Shown piece after piece: positions 8,259 through 16,968 of a stretch of DNA of 64,000 nucleotides. The translations under genes and the position numbers were made by a program. The notes beneath the pieces are model-generated. The model saw only the letters and a program-made list of their open reading frames with translations. It did not search any database and was not told the origin of the DNA. Source of the stretch: SYFT01 sp964471115 (GTDB lineage Bacteria; Acidobacteriota; Vicinamibacteria; Vicinamibacterales; SCN-69-37); assembly GCA_964471115.1 (NCBI GenBank), contig CAYYFE010000006.1:81871-145870 (forward strand), written 5' to 3'. Positions within the stretch are counted from its first letter, which is position 1; each line of letters starts with the position of its first letter.

Positions 8259-9509
8259 ATGCGACTGCGCCCCACCGTCCTCCTCGTCGTCACGGCCATC
8301 GGCGCGGTCGCCGCCGCCTCCGGCGTGCGGGCGCAGACAGCAACGGCCGCATCCGGCACCGACTGGCCGCAGTGGCGCGGGCCGACCCGTGATGGCATGA
8401 CGCCCTCCGCCCTGCCGGCTGAGTGGCCCGTGGCGCTGAAGAAACGCTGGGCCGTCCAGGTCGGCGCCGGGCATTCGGCGCCGGTGGTGTCGGGTGACCG
8501 CGTCGTCGTCATCGCGCGTGAGAGCGATGAGGAAATCGTTCGCGCCCTCGATCTGGCGACAGGGCACGAGCACTGGCGCGCGGCGTATCCCGCGCCATAC
8601 ACCGTCAATTCGGCGGCGTCGCTGCACGGTCCGGGCCCGAAGTCGACGCCGGCGATCGCCAACGGCCGCGTGTTCACCCTCGGTGTGAGAGGCATCCTCT
8701 CGGCGTTCGATCTTGCGAGCGGACGGCTGCTCTGGCGCATCCCGGCGCCCGGCGTGTTGCCCGAGTACGGAACGGCCACCTCCCCCCTGGTGGACGGCGA
8801 CACCGTCATCGCCCACGTCGGCGGCTATCACGCCGGCGCGCTCACGTCATTCGACGCGGCGACCGGGACCCCGCGCTGGCAGTGGACCGGCGACGGCCCT
8901 GCGTACGGCTCACCGATCATCACGACGTTTGGCGGCGTCCGCCAGGTAATCGCCCAGACGCAGCAGTTCGTGGTGGGACTGGATTCATCCACGGGCGCGT
9001 TGTTGTGGCAGATTCCGTTCACGACAGACTTCGACCAGAACGCATTCACGCCGGTGGTCCATCAGGACCTGCTGATCGTCTCCGGCATCGACTGGCCCCT
9101 CACCGCCCTTCGCCCCACTTCCACCGGCGGCACCTGGGTCGTCGAGACGGCCTGGTCCAATCCGCCGGCCTCGATGTTCATGAGTTCGCCGGTGGTCATC
9201 GGCGGGACGATCTACGGGCTGACGACGCGGAACAAGGGACAGTTCGCGGCCATCGACGCGCGCAGCGGCCAGACACGCTGGACCACCCAGGGCCGCGAGG
9301 GCGAGAACGCGTCGATGCTGGGCAGCCCGTCGTGGCTGATGGCCTCGACCACGGACGGCGCGTTCGTCGTCGCGCGCGCGAATCCTCTGAAGTACGAGGA
9401 GGTCCGTCGTTATCAGATTGCCGATTCCGCGCTCTGGGCGCATCCGGCCATCAGCGGCCGCCGGCTCCTGGTCAAGGACGTCGACACGCTGATCTGCTGG
9501 GAGTTCTGA
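8259..9509 (+). CDS. Secreted PQQ-like beta-propeller protein
   Basis: The 416-residue protein has a signal peptide (LLVVTAIGAVAAASGVRAQ), then DWPQWRGPTRDG, the usual opening of secreted PQQ-like repeat proteins common in Acidobacteria and Planctomycetes. Repeats follow with the blade pattern ALDLATGHEHWRA, AFDLASGRLLWRI, SFDAATGTPRWQW, GLDSSTGALLWQI and AIDARSGQTRWTT. I see no MxaF-type quinone or metal catalytic residues and no transmembrane helix, so it is more likely a structural or binding propeller than an alcohol dehydrogenase. It lies 18 bp after the DUF3471-like gene, in the same orientation, and closes this operon. Confidence 0.85.
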   Translation: MRLRPTVLLVVTAIGAVAAASGVRAQTATAASGTDWPQWRGPTRDGMTPSALPAEWPVALKKRWAVQVGAGHSAPVVSGDRVVVIARESDEEIVRALDLATGHEHWRAAYPAPYTVNSAASLHGPGPKSTPAIANGRVFTLGVRGILSAFDLASGRLLWRIPAPGVLPEYGTATSPLVDGDTVIAHVGGYHAGALTSFDAATGTPRWQWTGDGPAYGSPIITTFGGVRQVIAQTQQFVVGLDSSTGALLWQIPFTTDFDQNAFTPVVHQDLLIVSGIDWPLTALRPTSTGGTWVVETAWSNPPASMFMSSPVVIGGTIYGLTTRNKGQFAAIDARSGQTRWTTQGREGENASMLGSPSWLMASTTDGAFVVARANPLKYEEVRRYQIADSALWAHPAISGRRLLVKDVDTLICWEF

Positions 9510-9528
9510 CCCGCGGCTCACCCCTCCG

Positions 9529-12195
9529 TCAGTCGCGGCGCAGCGCCTGCATCGGATCCACGACGGCCGCGCGTCGCGCGGGGATCCACGCCGCCAGCGC
9601 GCAGGCGACCACAATCAGCCCGACGCTGGCGAGATACGCGACCGGGTCGGCGACCTGGACGATGCCGGCGATCAGCGCGCCGGCCTCGGTCGCCAGCACG
9701 AGGCTCGCCAACGCGGCCGCCAGGCCCGCTCCACCCACCAGCCCCAGCGCCACCGGCCAGCCGGTTTGCCCCACCATCAACCCCGTGACGTTCCGGGTGG
9801 AGGCCCCCAGGGCGATTCGCACCGCGACCTCACGCGTGCGCTGCTCCACCAAGTACGACAACACACTGAAGAGCCCCGACACGGTGAGCAGCAAGGCGAG
9901 TCCACCCAGGACGACCGACACCGAGAAGGCCACGTTCAGGAAGAAGGTCTCGAGCCGCGCGACCGTCCTCATGGTGAGGATCTGTCCCATGTTCGGATCG
10001 ACTTGCGTCAGTGTCTCGAGCAGCGACTGCCGCGCCTGGTCGACCTCGCCCCTGACGCGCGCCACCAGGAACGTGTCGGGCTGCCCGTGCGGCGGTGGCA
10101 GGAAGACGCCGGCCTCTTTCACGTCGGTGACGCGGAACCCGGCCACGTCCTTCGCGATCCCGACCACGCGGACGGTGCGGGGCGTCAGGGCCGGCTGACC
10201 GTCACCCGCGCCGGGGTTGATCGTGAGAAACGCCGACCGCTGTTCCGCGACGGCATCGGGTTCGATTGTGAACGTCTGTCCGACGCCGTCCCGCCCGGGC
10301 CACAACGCCTGCGCCGTCGACTCGGACACGATCGCCACCGCCGACTCTTCACGCTCCGACGCCGTGAACGCCCGCCCCCGCACGATTGGCACACCAAGCA
10401 CATCGAAGTACTGCGCGGACACGTGCCGATACGACACCGGCACTTTCCCCGCGCCGGCATCGCCGAGGGCGCGCGGCGGCATGGCCAGCAGCGGCGGCTG
10501 CATCGCGGCGAACCCGGACACCGCCGGATCACGTTCAATCGCCCGCAACACCGCGTCACGGGTATGGTCATTGGTGACGTCGATCAGCAGCGTATCCGCC
10601 GTGCGAAAGCCGGGATCAAACTGCGACGACGCCAGGGCGCTGCGCAGGAAGATGGCGGAACAGATCAGCAGCAGCGCCGACGCGAAGACCTGCAGGCCAA
10701 TCAGCAGATTGCGCGCCCGTCCCGGTCGCGCATCGCGCACCACTTCGCCGCGGAGGGTGCGCACCGGTTCGATGCGCGTCGCTTGCAGCGCAGGCACGAG
10801 GGCGAACAACGCGGTCGCCACCACAGCCCCGACCACCAGAAACACGACCACACGCCAGTCGGCTGCGGGCACACTCAGGTTGACATTCCCGAGGTCGCGC
10901 GGCACGGTGCGCAGGGCCCACGCCACCATGCCCGTGAGGGCGAGGCGCGAGACCACATACCCTCCGGCCGCCGCGGCAAGCGCCAGCACCATGCTCTCGG
11001 TCAGCAGCTGCCGCACGATGCGGCGACGCGAGGCGCCAATCGACAGGCGGATCCCGAGTTCGCGCTGCCGCGCGACGCCGCGGGCCAGCAGCAGGTTCGC
11101 CACGTTGGCGCAGCCAATCAGCAGAATCAGCCCGAACGCGACGAACAACGGCGCTGACACGGCGAGCGCTTCCAACTGCTCGGGCATCGTGCCCTGGTGC
11201 GGTAACAGGGTCACACGGACGGGCGGGCCGGACGCCGCGGACGTGTGCGCGTGCCACGCCGCCAGTTGCGCCTCGGCCTGCTCCCTCGTGACGCCTGGCG
11301 CCACGCGCCCGACGACGGTGACGCCCACGCGCTCCTCGGCGCCGCGCGCCGCCGGTTCGAAATCGGCGACCCGCGCCAGCGGCGCCCAGAGGTCCGGCGC
11401 GCTGACCTCGAGTCCCCGGAACCCTTCCGGCATGATGCCGACAATCGTGTACGGCTCGCCCCCGACGAGGACCGTCCGGCCAAGGGCCGCCGGTTCACGA
11501 TTGAAGTGGCGCTGCCATCCCTGGTCGCTCAAGACCACCACACGATTCCCGCCACCGCGCTCATCGTCGGCCCCGGTGAAGCCGCGGCCGACGCGGGGGT
11601 GGACGTCGACCACATGGAAGAAGTCCGCGGATACGAGACTGACGGCCATGATTCGTCCGTCGATCCGGAGGTCGATCCCGGTCACCGTCGCATAGGCCCC
11701 GGCAAACACCGTGGTCTCCGCGCGCAGGGCCTCGACGTATCGGCGCGTGAACGCCGCAGGCGCCCCGGGGGCCTGACCGGTTCGTGCCACGGCATACATG
11801 TCGGTCACGCGCGGCACACGGTCGGCGCTCCACAGGAGGGCGTTGAGGCCCGTGAAGACGACCGCCACGGCGCCCAGACCCAGCGCCACCGTGCCGACCA
11901 CCGTCAGGGCCGGCAGCGGCGCCCGTCTGAACGTGCGGAAGGCGTACCGCAGGTCGGCCAGGGTGCCGTCGATGAACGCCGTCCCGCGTTCGTCGCGGCA
12001 GGCATCGGCCGCCACGGTCGCAGAGCCGAAGTTGGCGCGCGCCTTCGCCCAGGCGTCCTTGGGTGACAGCCCTTGAGTAATCAGATGCGAGGCCTCACGC
12101 TCGATGTGAAAGGACAGTTCCTCCGCCAGATCCCGTTCGGTGCGGCGAGGTCTGACGAGGGCCCGGAGACGCAGCATCCAGTCGCGAAGATTCAT
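9529..12195 (-). CDS. ADOP family ABC transporter permease (MacB-like, duplicated)
   Basis: The 888-residue protein has the full ADOP layout. A cytoplasmic N-terminal region (AEELSFHIEREASHLI) comes first, then a first transmembrane helix (about 100-125) and a large MacB_PCD-type periplasmic domain with FFHVVDVHPRVGRGF and VVVLSDQGWQRHF. An FtsX-like core of three helices follows (about 350-480: GCANVANLLLARGVARQRELGIRLSIGASR). A second periplasmic domain (about 500-745) and a second FtsX-like core (EQRTREVAVRIALGAS) complete it. There is no ATPase domain and no ATPase gene nearby, as is usual for this orphan family. The PadR gene lies 4 bp upstream. The protein probably acts in mechanotransmission or efflux; the substrate is unknown. 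Confidence 0.93.
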   Translation of the reverse strand: MNLRDWMLRLRALVRPRRTERDLAEELSFHIEREASHLITQGLSPKDAWAKARANFGSATVAADACRDERGTAFIDGTLADLRYAFRTFRRAPLPALTVVGTVALGLGAVAVVFTGLNALLWSADRVPRVTDMYAVARTGQAPGAPAAFTRRYVEALRAETTVFAGAYATVTGIDLRIDGRIMAVSLVSADFFHVVDVHPRVGRGFTGADDERGGGNRVVVLSDQGWQRHFNREPAALGRTVLVGGEPYTIVGIMPEGFRGLEVSAPDLWAPLARVADFEPAARGAEERVGVTVVGRVAPGVTREQAEAQLAAWHAHTSAASGPPVRVTLLPHQGTMPEQLEALAVSAPLFVAFGLILLIGCANVANLLLARGVARQRELGIRLSIGASRRRIVRQLLTESMVLALAAAAGGYVVSRLALTGMVAWALRTVPRDLGNVNLSVPAADWRVVVFLVVGAVVATALFALVPALQATRIEPVRTLRGEVVRDARPGRARNLLIGLQVFASALLLICSAIFLRSALASSQFDPGFRTADTLLIDVTNDHTRDAVLRAIERDPAVSGFAAMQPPLLAMPPRALGDAGAGKVPVSYRHVSAQYFDVLGVPIVRGRAFTASEREESAVAIVSESTAQALWPGRDGVGQTFTIEPDAVAEQRSAFLTINPGAGDGQPALTPRTVRVVGIAKDVAGFRVTDVKEAGVFLPPPHGQPDTFLVARVRGEVDQARQSLLETLTQVDPNMGQILTMRTVARLETFFLNVAFSVSVVLGGLALLLTVSGLFSVLSYLVEQRTREVAVRIALGASTRNVTGLMVGQTGWPVALGLVGGAGLAAALASLVLATEAGALIAGIVQVADPVAYLASVGLIVVACALAAWIPARRAAVVDPMQALRRD

Positions 12196-12199
12196 GGCG

Positions 12200-12532
12200 T
12201 CAGGCCAGCGTCAATACACGCCCGATGGCGTGCTGCATCCGATCCCATTCGCGGGTTTCAATCGCCAGTTGCTTGCGCCCTGACGCCGTGAGGCGGTAAT
12301 ACTTCGCCCGCCGCCCCAACTCCGAGACTTTCCATTCGGCCTCCACCCAGCCCTGATGCTCCAGGCGATGCAGGGCGGGATAGAGCGACCCCTGGTTGAT
12401 CTGGAGCACGTCTTCGGACACCTGCTGGATGCGCGCCGAGATGGCCCAGCCGTGCAGCGGGTCGTTCTGCAGGGCGCGCAGGATGAGCAGATGCAGGGTG
12501 CCGGGCAGCAGGTCTGGGACGCGTGGGGCCAT
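12200..12532 (-). CDS. PadR family transcriptional regulator
   Basis: The 110-residue protein has the PadR winged helix: GTLHLLILRALQNDPLHGWAI, then INQGSLYPALHRLEHQGWV (recognition helix), KYYRLTASGRKQL (wing) and a C-terminal helix. The frame is open to 12694, but the family match starts at the ATG at 12532. This ATG overlaps one arm of a perfect 9-bp inverted repeat, a good place for autorepression. The ADOP permease gene follows after 4 bp, so regulator and transporter form one unit, a second copy of the arrangement at the left edge of the window. Confidence 0.92.
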   Translation of the reverse strand: MAPRVPDLLPGTLHLLILRALQNDPLHGWAISARIQQVSEDVLQINQGSLYPALHRLEHQGWVEAEWKVSELGRRAKYYRLTASGRKQLAIETREWDRMQHAIGRVLTLA

Positions 12533-12554
12533 TGGTGTCGGTAGACGACACCAA
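12532..12554. promoter_or_regulatory. Perfect 9-bp inverted repeat at the PadR start: candidate operator
   Basis: TTGGTGTCG (12532-12540) and CGACACCAA (12546-12554) are perfect inverted arms around the 5-nt spacer GTAGA. The left arm overlaps the PadR start codon. A dimeric winged-helix repressor bound here would block transcription or translation of the PadR-ADOP unit. It also lies 46 bp upstream of the divergent lipoprotein gene at 12601 and could control both. Confidence 0.5.
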
Positions 12555-12600
12555 CGCGGGAATGGTTCGCTGACGCCTGACACGCGATAATGTCGACCGC

Positions 12601-13530
12601 GTGCCGGTGGCCTTCCGACGTCTCTTCGTCCTGCTGGTGTCCGCGGCGGTCGCCGCGTGTGGTGGATCTTCCCCGCCGACGGCACCGGCGGCACCGACGG
12701 CGCCCACTCCGGCCGCGTGCGCGGGCACGGCGGGGATCGCCTGCTTCGGCACGTTTAATTACGTCGAGTACGTGCCGGGTGACTATCCCCTGGTCGTGTC
12801 GGTGCCACACGGGGGCGCCCTCACACCCGCCACGATTCCCGACCGGACGGTGGGCGTCACCGCGACCGACACGAACACGATTGAGCTGGGCCGCGCGGTA
12901 TCGCAGGCGTTCGCCACCCGAACCGGGCGCGCGCCTCACCTGGTGATCGTGCACCTGAGGCGCACCAAGCTTGACGCCAATCGCGAGGTGGTGGAGGCGG
13001 CGCAGGGCAACGCCGACGCCATCCGCGCGTGGCAGGAATACCACGGGTTCATCGAGCAGGCGATCGCGGCGGTGCGTCAGCGCAGCGGCACCGGGCTGTA
13101 CGTCGACCTGCACGGTCACGGTCACGCCAAGGCGCGCCTGGAACTGGGCTACCTGCTGTCGGCCGACACGCTGAATGGGTCGGACGCCCAGTTGAACGCG
13201 GCCGGCGCGGCCGCCGCCAGCAGCCTCCGGCTGATCGCGCTGCAGTCTCCCCTGTCAGCCGCGGCGCTCATTCGCGGCCCCTCGAGCCTGGGCGGCCTGC
13301 TCGAAGCCCGCGTCCCCGCGGTCCCGAGCCCGTCCGACCCGGCCCCCGGCAACGACCCCTACTTCAACGGCGGGTACAGCACGAGCCGGCACACCGCGGC
13401 GTTGCCAGGCCTGCAGATCGAGAGCCACTTTGCCGGCGTGCGCGACACCGCGTCGAGCCGCGCGGCGTTCGCCGATGCGCTCGTCACGGCGGTCGTCACG
13501 TTCCTGCAAACCCACACGGGGATCCAGTAG
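12601..13530 (+). CDS. Lipoprotein related to N-formylglutamate amidohydrolases
   Basis: The 309-residue product begins with GTG. Its signal ends in a lipobox (SAAVAAC, then GGSS), so it should be a lipid-anchored protein followed by a Pro/Thr/Ala-rich linker. The catalytic domain shows the N-formylglutamate amidohydrolase fold motifs: LVVSVPHGG followed by PDRTVG, an HLRRTKLDANR segment and DLHGHGH. The first His, the DxN region and the HGHGH are likely Zn ligands or catalytic residues. Family members cleave N-formyl or related amide bonds; an external lipoprotein version probably acts on peptides or poly-amino acids, but the substrate is unknown. It is transcribed away from the PadR gene across the shared inverted repeat. 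Confidence 0.7.
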   Translation: MPVAFRRLFVLLVSAAVAACGGSSPPTAPAAPTAPTPAACAGTAGIACFGTFNYVEYVPGDYPLVVSVPHGGALTPATIPDRTVGVTATDTNTIELGRAVSQAFATRTGRAPHLVIVHLRRTKLDANREVVEAAQGNADAIRAWQEYHGFIEQAIAAVRQRSGTGLYVDLHGHGHAKARLELGYLLSADTLNGSDAQLNAAGAAAASSLRLIALQSPLSAAALIRGPSSLGGLLEARVPAVPSPSDPAPGNDPYFNGGYSTSRHTAALPGLQIESHFAGVRDTASSRAAFADALVTAVVTFLQTHTGIQ

Positions 13531-13611
13531 CGCCCGGGCCGTCACGGTTCGGATAACATGGCGCGTCCGGGCCGGCGCGGCACGCGCGGCTCACAGCAAT
13601 GGGAGATGGCA

Positions 13612-14043
13612 ATGGACCGACGACTGGCGTGGATGGCAACCGTGGGCGTGGCGGTGGTGGTGAGTGCAGGCGTGATCAGAGCGGCCGAGAAGCCGTCGCC
13701 TGAACATGTCGCGGCGATGAAGGTGTTTAATTCCTCGAACGGCAAGCTGCGCCCGCTGCTCGCGGCCGAGACGAAGGATTTTGCCGCCATCGGGACCGTG
13801 GCCGCCGAGTGGAAGGCGTCGGCCGAGTGGATTGCCAAGTTCTGGGGCGCGCGCAACGCCGAGGTCGGGACGAAAGTCTCGGCGGAGGTGAACAAGGCCC
13901 TCACCGATCTGGCCGCTGCGGCCAAGGCGAACGATGCCGCCGCAGTGACGGCCGCCGGCGCCGTATTGTCGGGCAGCTGCCGCACCTGCCATACGGCACA
14001 CCGCACCGACCGGCTGCCTGACGGCACCTACGAAATCAAGTAA
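13612..14043 (+). CDS. Periplasmic cytochrome c' / c556-like protein
   Basis: The chosen ATG (13612) has GGGAG 6 nt upstream and starts a signal peptide (RRLAWMATVGVAVVVSAGVIRAA). The 143-residue protein is all-helical and carries a single haem-binding CxxCH (C123-R-T-C126-H127) near its C-terminus, the arrangement of the four-helix-bundle cytochrome c' / c556 family. His127 is the proximal haem ligand. The family binds NO or transfers electrons in the periplasm. No obvious redox partner is adjacent; the neighbours are a hydrolase-like lipoprotein and a 2-oxoglutarate oxygenase. Confidence 0.82.
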   Translation: MDRRLAWMATVGVAVVVSAGVIRAAEKPSPEHVAAMKVFNSSNGKLRPLLAAETKDFAAIGTVAAEWKASAEWIAKFWGARNAEVGTKVSAEVNKALTDLAAAAKANDAAAVTAAGAVLSGSCRTCHTAHRTDRLPDGTYEIK

Positions 14044-14105
14044 CGCGCGTCGTCGCGCGCTCGCCTGGTGCGCGATGCCGTCCCGGTCTACACTGCTCAG
14101 TCGAA

Positions 14106-14675
14106 ATGCAGGCGCCTGCGGTCGTCAAACCCCACACGCTCCGAGACCTCTGCCCGGTTGACGTCAGCCAGCTCACCCGGCAGGTGGCGCAGCTGTCGGA
14201 TGCCGTCTGGACGGCGCTCGATGCGGCCAAAGAAAACAAGTTCGCGGTGCTGGGCCACACCCGGCACATCATCTTCCGGTTCTTCCACCCCGCCGAGGAT
14301 CCCCGGCGCTTTGTGTCCCACTCCATCTGGCACGCCTGGCGGGAGTCGCTGATGGCCGTGATGGCGCCGGTCGGGGCCACCTACGGTTACGCCCAGCCGG
14401 AATTTCCCAAGGTCATGCTCGCCAGCCTGCCCCCTGGGGGCGTGATTCACCCGCACACCGATGGTGCGGGCGGCAACCTGCTCACGCACAAGATTCACGT
14501 GCCACTCACCACCAATCCCGGCGTCACGTTCACGATTCGTGACGAAGTGTTCCACCTGGACGTCGGTCGGGCGTACGAGGTGAACAACATCGCGAGACAT
14601 GGCGGCGCCAACCACGGCACCGAGGCGCGGGTGCACCTGATCTTCGAGGTGTTCGATCGCGCAGGTCTGGACTGA
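14106..14675 (+). CDS. Aspartyl/asparaginyl beta-hydroxylase-like 2-oxoglutarate oxygenase
   Basis: The 189-residue protein has the double-stranded beta-helix core of the Asp_Arg_Hydrox family. IHPHTDG gives the HxD iron pair (H117, D119). The segment EVNNIARHGGANHGTEARVHLIFE supplies the distal His (H165) and an Arg (R175) expected to bind 2-oxoglutarate. Enzymes of this family hydroxylate Asp/Asn side chains in proteins or peptides, or free amino acids. It lacks a signal peptide, so it acts in the cytoplasm. A second family member lies at 29707-30390, and both could modify peptides or amino-acid-decorated glycans of the modification region that follows; this link is inference. Confidence 0.83.
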   Translation: MQAPAVVKPHTLRDLCPVDVSQLTRQVAQLSDAVWTALDAAKENKFAVLGHTRHIIFRFFHPAEDPRRFVSHSIWHAWRESLMAVMAPVGATYGYAQPEFPKVMLASLPPGGVIHPHTDGAGGNLLTHKIHVPLTTNPGVTFTIRDEVFHLDVGRAYEVNNIARHGGANHGTEARVHLIFEVFDRAGLD

Positions 14676-14698
14676 CGCGCCTGTTCGTCGTTCACCGA

Positions 14699-16891
14699 TC
14701 ACCGGCGTCGCTCCATCTCGCGCAGGAGGCTGTAGTAGATCTGCGCCTCACGCGCCCGGCCAATCGTGGACCAGTCGATCTCCGGCGGCGCCGCCGCTTC
14801 GATTCGCCGCAGTCCCTGTTCGAGGGCTGCGACAGGCTGCCGCGGCTGGCGCGCCACGAAGGCCGCTCCGGGAATCAGGGCGAGTGCGGTGACCACGAGG
14901 GCGATCACCCAGGCCCCGCGTGGCCCTCGCAAGCGTTCCGCTCGGCCGATGGCGGTGATGACGCCGTGCGCGCAGGCCAGCACGAGGGCCGGCCGGAGCA
15001 TGGCCAGCAGACGGCCGTGGAGCGGACGCCAGAAATTGAGGCTCTGCACCGGGGACGCGTACGCGTTGAGCGCAGCCGCCGCCACAAACGATCCCGCCCA
15101 CAACACCCCGAGCACCGTCAGGTCCGCGCCGACGGGGCCGAGCGAGAGCAGGCTCGAACGCAGGCGCGCGATCCACTCGCGCACCGGCGCCGCGGCGCCA
15201 GCCTTGGCCACGATGACAACGACTGCGGCCGCGCCCGCGGCGACCGCCAGGAGCGGCAGCCCGCCTGTCTCCCCCACGCCGATCAGTCCACCCATCGTCT
15301 CGCGGGTGCCCCACAGCAGAACCGCAGCGGCCCCAATGCCGCCCGCCCATGACCGCAGCGCACGCGGCCGCAGGATCCCATCGGTGGCGAGCAACACGGT
15401 CGCCAGCAAGCCGACGTGGCTCTGGTGCACCAGCGAGAGGCACAGCAGCCACGCGTACGACGCGCCCAGCCGGCCCCGCCAGCGCAGGACGAACACGCCA
15501 AGTGCGAGCAGGTTGAAGTGGTGACGCGGGGTGTCGCCAAAGATGGTGGATGGGGGTCCGGGATTGAGCAGCATCCCGACGAGGTTGCGCCACGAGACGT
15601 CCCACGCGGCCGCGCCCGACGACACGTCCGGCAGCAGCAACAAGCCGCCGCCGACGGCCATCCCGAAGAGCGACAACACATGAAACAGACTGTGCAGCCC
15701 GGCGATGCCCCCCACCGCCGCCGCCAGTGACACCAGCCACCCGGTGTCGCGCAGGGACCAGGCCAGCAGCACCAGGCTGGCGGCCATCAACACCCACGTC
15801 GCGGAATACCCCCAGAACATGGCGCGGGCCAGATACGCCGGATAGTCGTGCAGGGGATCCCGGCCCAGCGCCGCCCGGGTGGCGTCGCCCGCCGCCCGGT
15901 AGATGAGCGTCGGGACCAGATAGTTGCCGGCATAGTCCTGTCGCGTGTGGAACCGCCACTGCGTGTTCTCCGAGGCCCCGGCCGCCCGCAACGCGTCGGC
16001 CACGCGCGCATGCGCATCGGCGCTTTCGGCCGCGCGGCCCATCTGAGCGCCGAGGTAATGCAGATACAGCCGGTCATCGTCGGGCCGCAGGCCCGACTCA
16101 TGCGCGTACCCAAGGGCGAGGTGCGCGACCAGCACCACCAGCGCGGCAGTCACGAAGCGACGGTCCGCCGGCGCCGCGGCGACGGCGGGGCGAAGGCGTT
16201 CGCTCACCAGCACCTGCAGCGCCTGTACACCGTCGCGCCAGCCAATCTTCTTTCCGGCGACACGCGACCGCGGCGCATACGACACCGGCCGTTCGACGAT
16301 GTGGTGGCCCGCCCGGAGCAGCCGGGCCGCGATTTGGGGCTCAATGTCGAACCGGTTGGCGGTCAGCGACAGGCCCCGCGCGACCTCGATGCGCATCACC
16401 TTGTAACACGTCTCCTGATCAGTCAACGACGCCCCGAACAACACGTTCGTCACCATCGTCAGCACGCGGTTCGCCCAGGCGGTCATCCGCGGCACGCCCG
16501 CCGGTGGCTGGAGGAACCGGGACCCGAACACGACGGCGGACTCTCCGCGCAGAATGGGTTCGACGAGACGGCTGAGGTCCTGGGGGTCCAGTTCGAGGTC
16601 GGCGTCCTGAATGGCGACGACCGATCCGGTCGCCCGTGCCAGTCCCAGGCGAACGGCGGCGCCCTTGCCGCGGTTGCGCGGGGACCTGATGACGATGACT
16701 CCCGGCACCTCGGCTTCCATCTGGTCCAGAATGTGGCGGGTCTCGTCGGTCGAGCCATCGTCGACGATCAGCACCTCCCGGGGAATCGGGAGGTCGATGG
16801 TGAGGACCCGATCGATCACGCGCCGGACCGTCCGCGCTTCGTTGTAGACGGGGACGATGATCGACAGGCACTCGTGGCCGGGAGACCGCAC
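14699..16891 (-). CDS. GT2 glycosyltransferase fused to a large membrane domain
   Basis: Residues 1-230 of 730 form a DPM1/DPG synthase-like GT2 domain: LSIIVPVYNEARTV, then LIVDDGSTDETR, RGKGAAVRLGLARATG, the DAD motif in AIQDADLELDP and DQETCYKVMR. These enzymes transfer a sugar from a nucleotide to a polyprenyl phosphate. The remaining 500 residues contain about 10-12 hydrophobic segments and a short loop with HYLGAQMG and NTQWRFHTRQDYAGNYLVP, resembling the GT-C-like membrane part of predicted lipid-linked sugar transferases. The same chain could thus make and use a polyprenyl-linked sugar, which is inference. It is convergent with the oxygenase gene and divergent from the FkbM gene. Confidence 0.8.
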   Translation of the reverse strand: MRSPGHECLSIIVPVYNEARTVRRVIDRVLTIDLPIPREVLIVDDGSTDETRHILDQMEAEVPGVIVIRSPRNRGKGAAVRLGLARATGSVVAIQDADLELDPQDLSRLVEPILRGESAVVFGSRFLQPPAGVPRMTAWANRVLTMVTNVLFGASLTDQETCYKVMRIEVARGLSLTANRFDIEPQIAARLLRAGHHIVERPVSYAPRSRVAGKKIGWRDGVQALQVLVSERLRPAVAAAPADRRFVTAALVVLVAHLALGYAHESGLRPDDDRLYLHYLGAQMGRAAESADAHARVADALRAAGASENTQWRFHTRQDYAGNYLVPTLIYRAAGDATRAALGRDPLHDYPAYLARAMFWGYSATWVLMAASLVLLAWSLRDTGWLVSLAAAVGGIAGLHSLFHVLSLFGMAVGGGLLLLPDVSSGAAAWDVSWRNLVGMLLNPGPPSTIFGDTPRHHFNLLALGVFVLRWRGRLGASYAWLLCLSLVHQSHVGLLATVLLATDGILRPRALRSWAGGIGAAAVLLWGTRETMGGLIGVGETGGLPLLAVAAGAAAVVVIVAKAGAAAPVREWIARLRSSLLSLGPVGADLTVLGVLWAGSFVAAAALNAYASPVQSLNFWRPLHGRLLAMLRPALVLACAHGVITAIGRAERLRGPRGAWVIALVVTALALIPGAAFVARQPRQPVAALEQGLRRIEAAAPPEIDWSTIGRAREAQIYYSLLREMERRR

Positions 16892-16968
16892 GCCGGAGAG
16901 CCTATCGCAAAGTCCTGGACCACAGGCGGCGCGACGCCCGATGGCGTGACATGATGCGAGGTGACGCC

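Noticed and set aside
8259..9509. PQQ-dependent alcohol dehydrogenase
   Set aside because: Only propeller repeats are visible; the quinone and calcium site residues and the disulfide of true enzymes are not seen.
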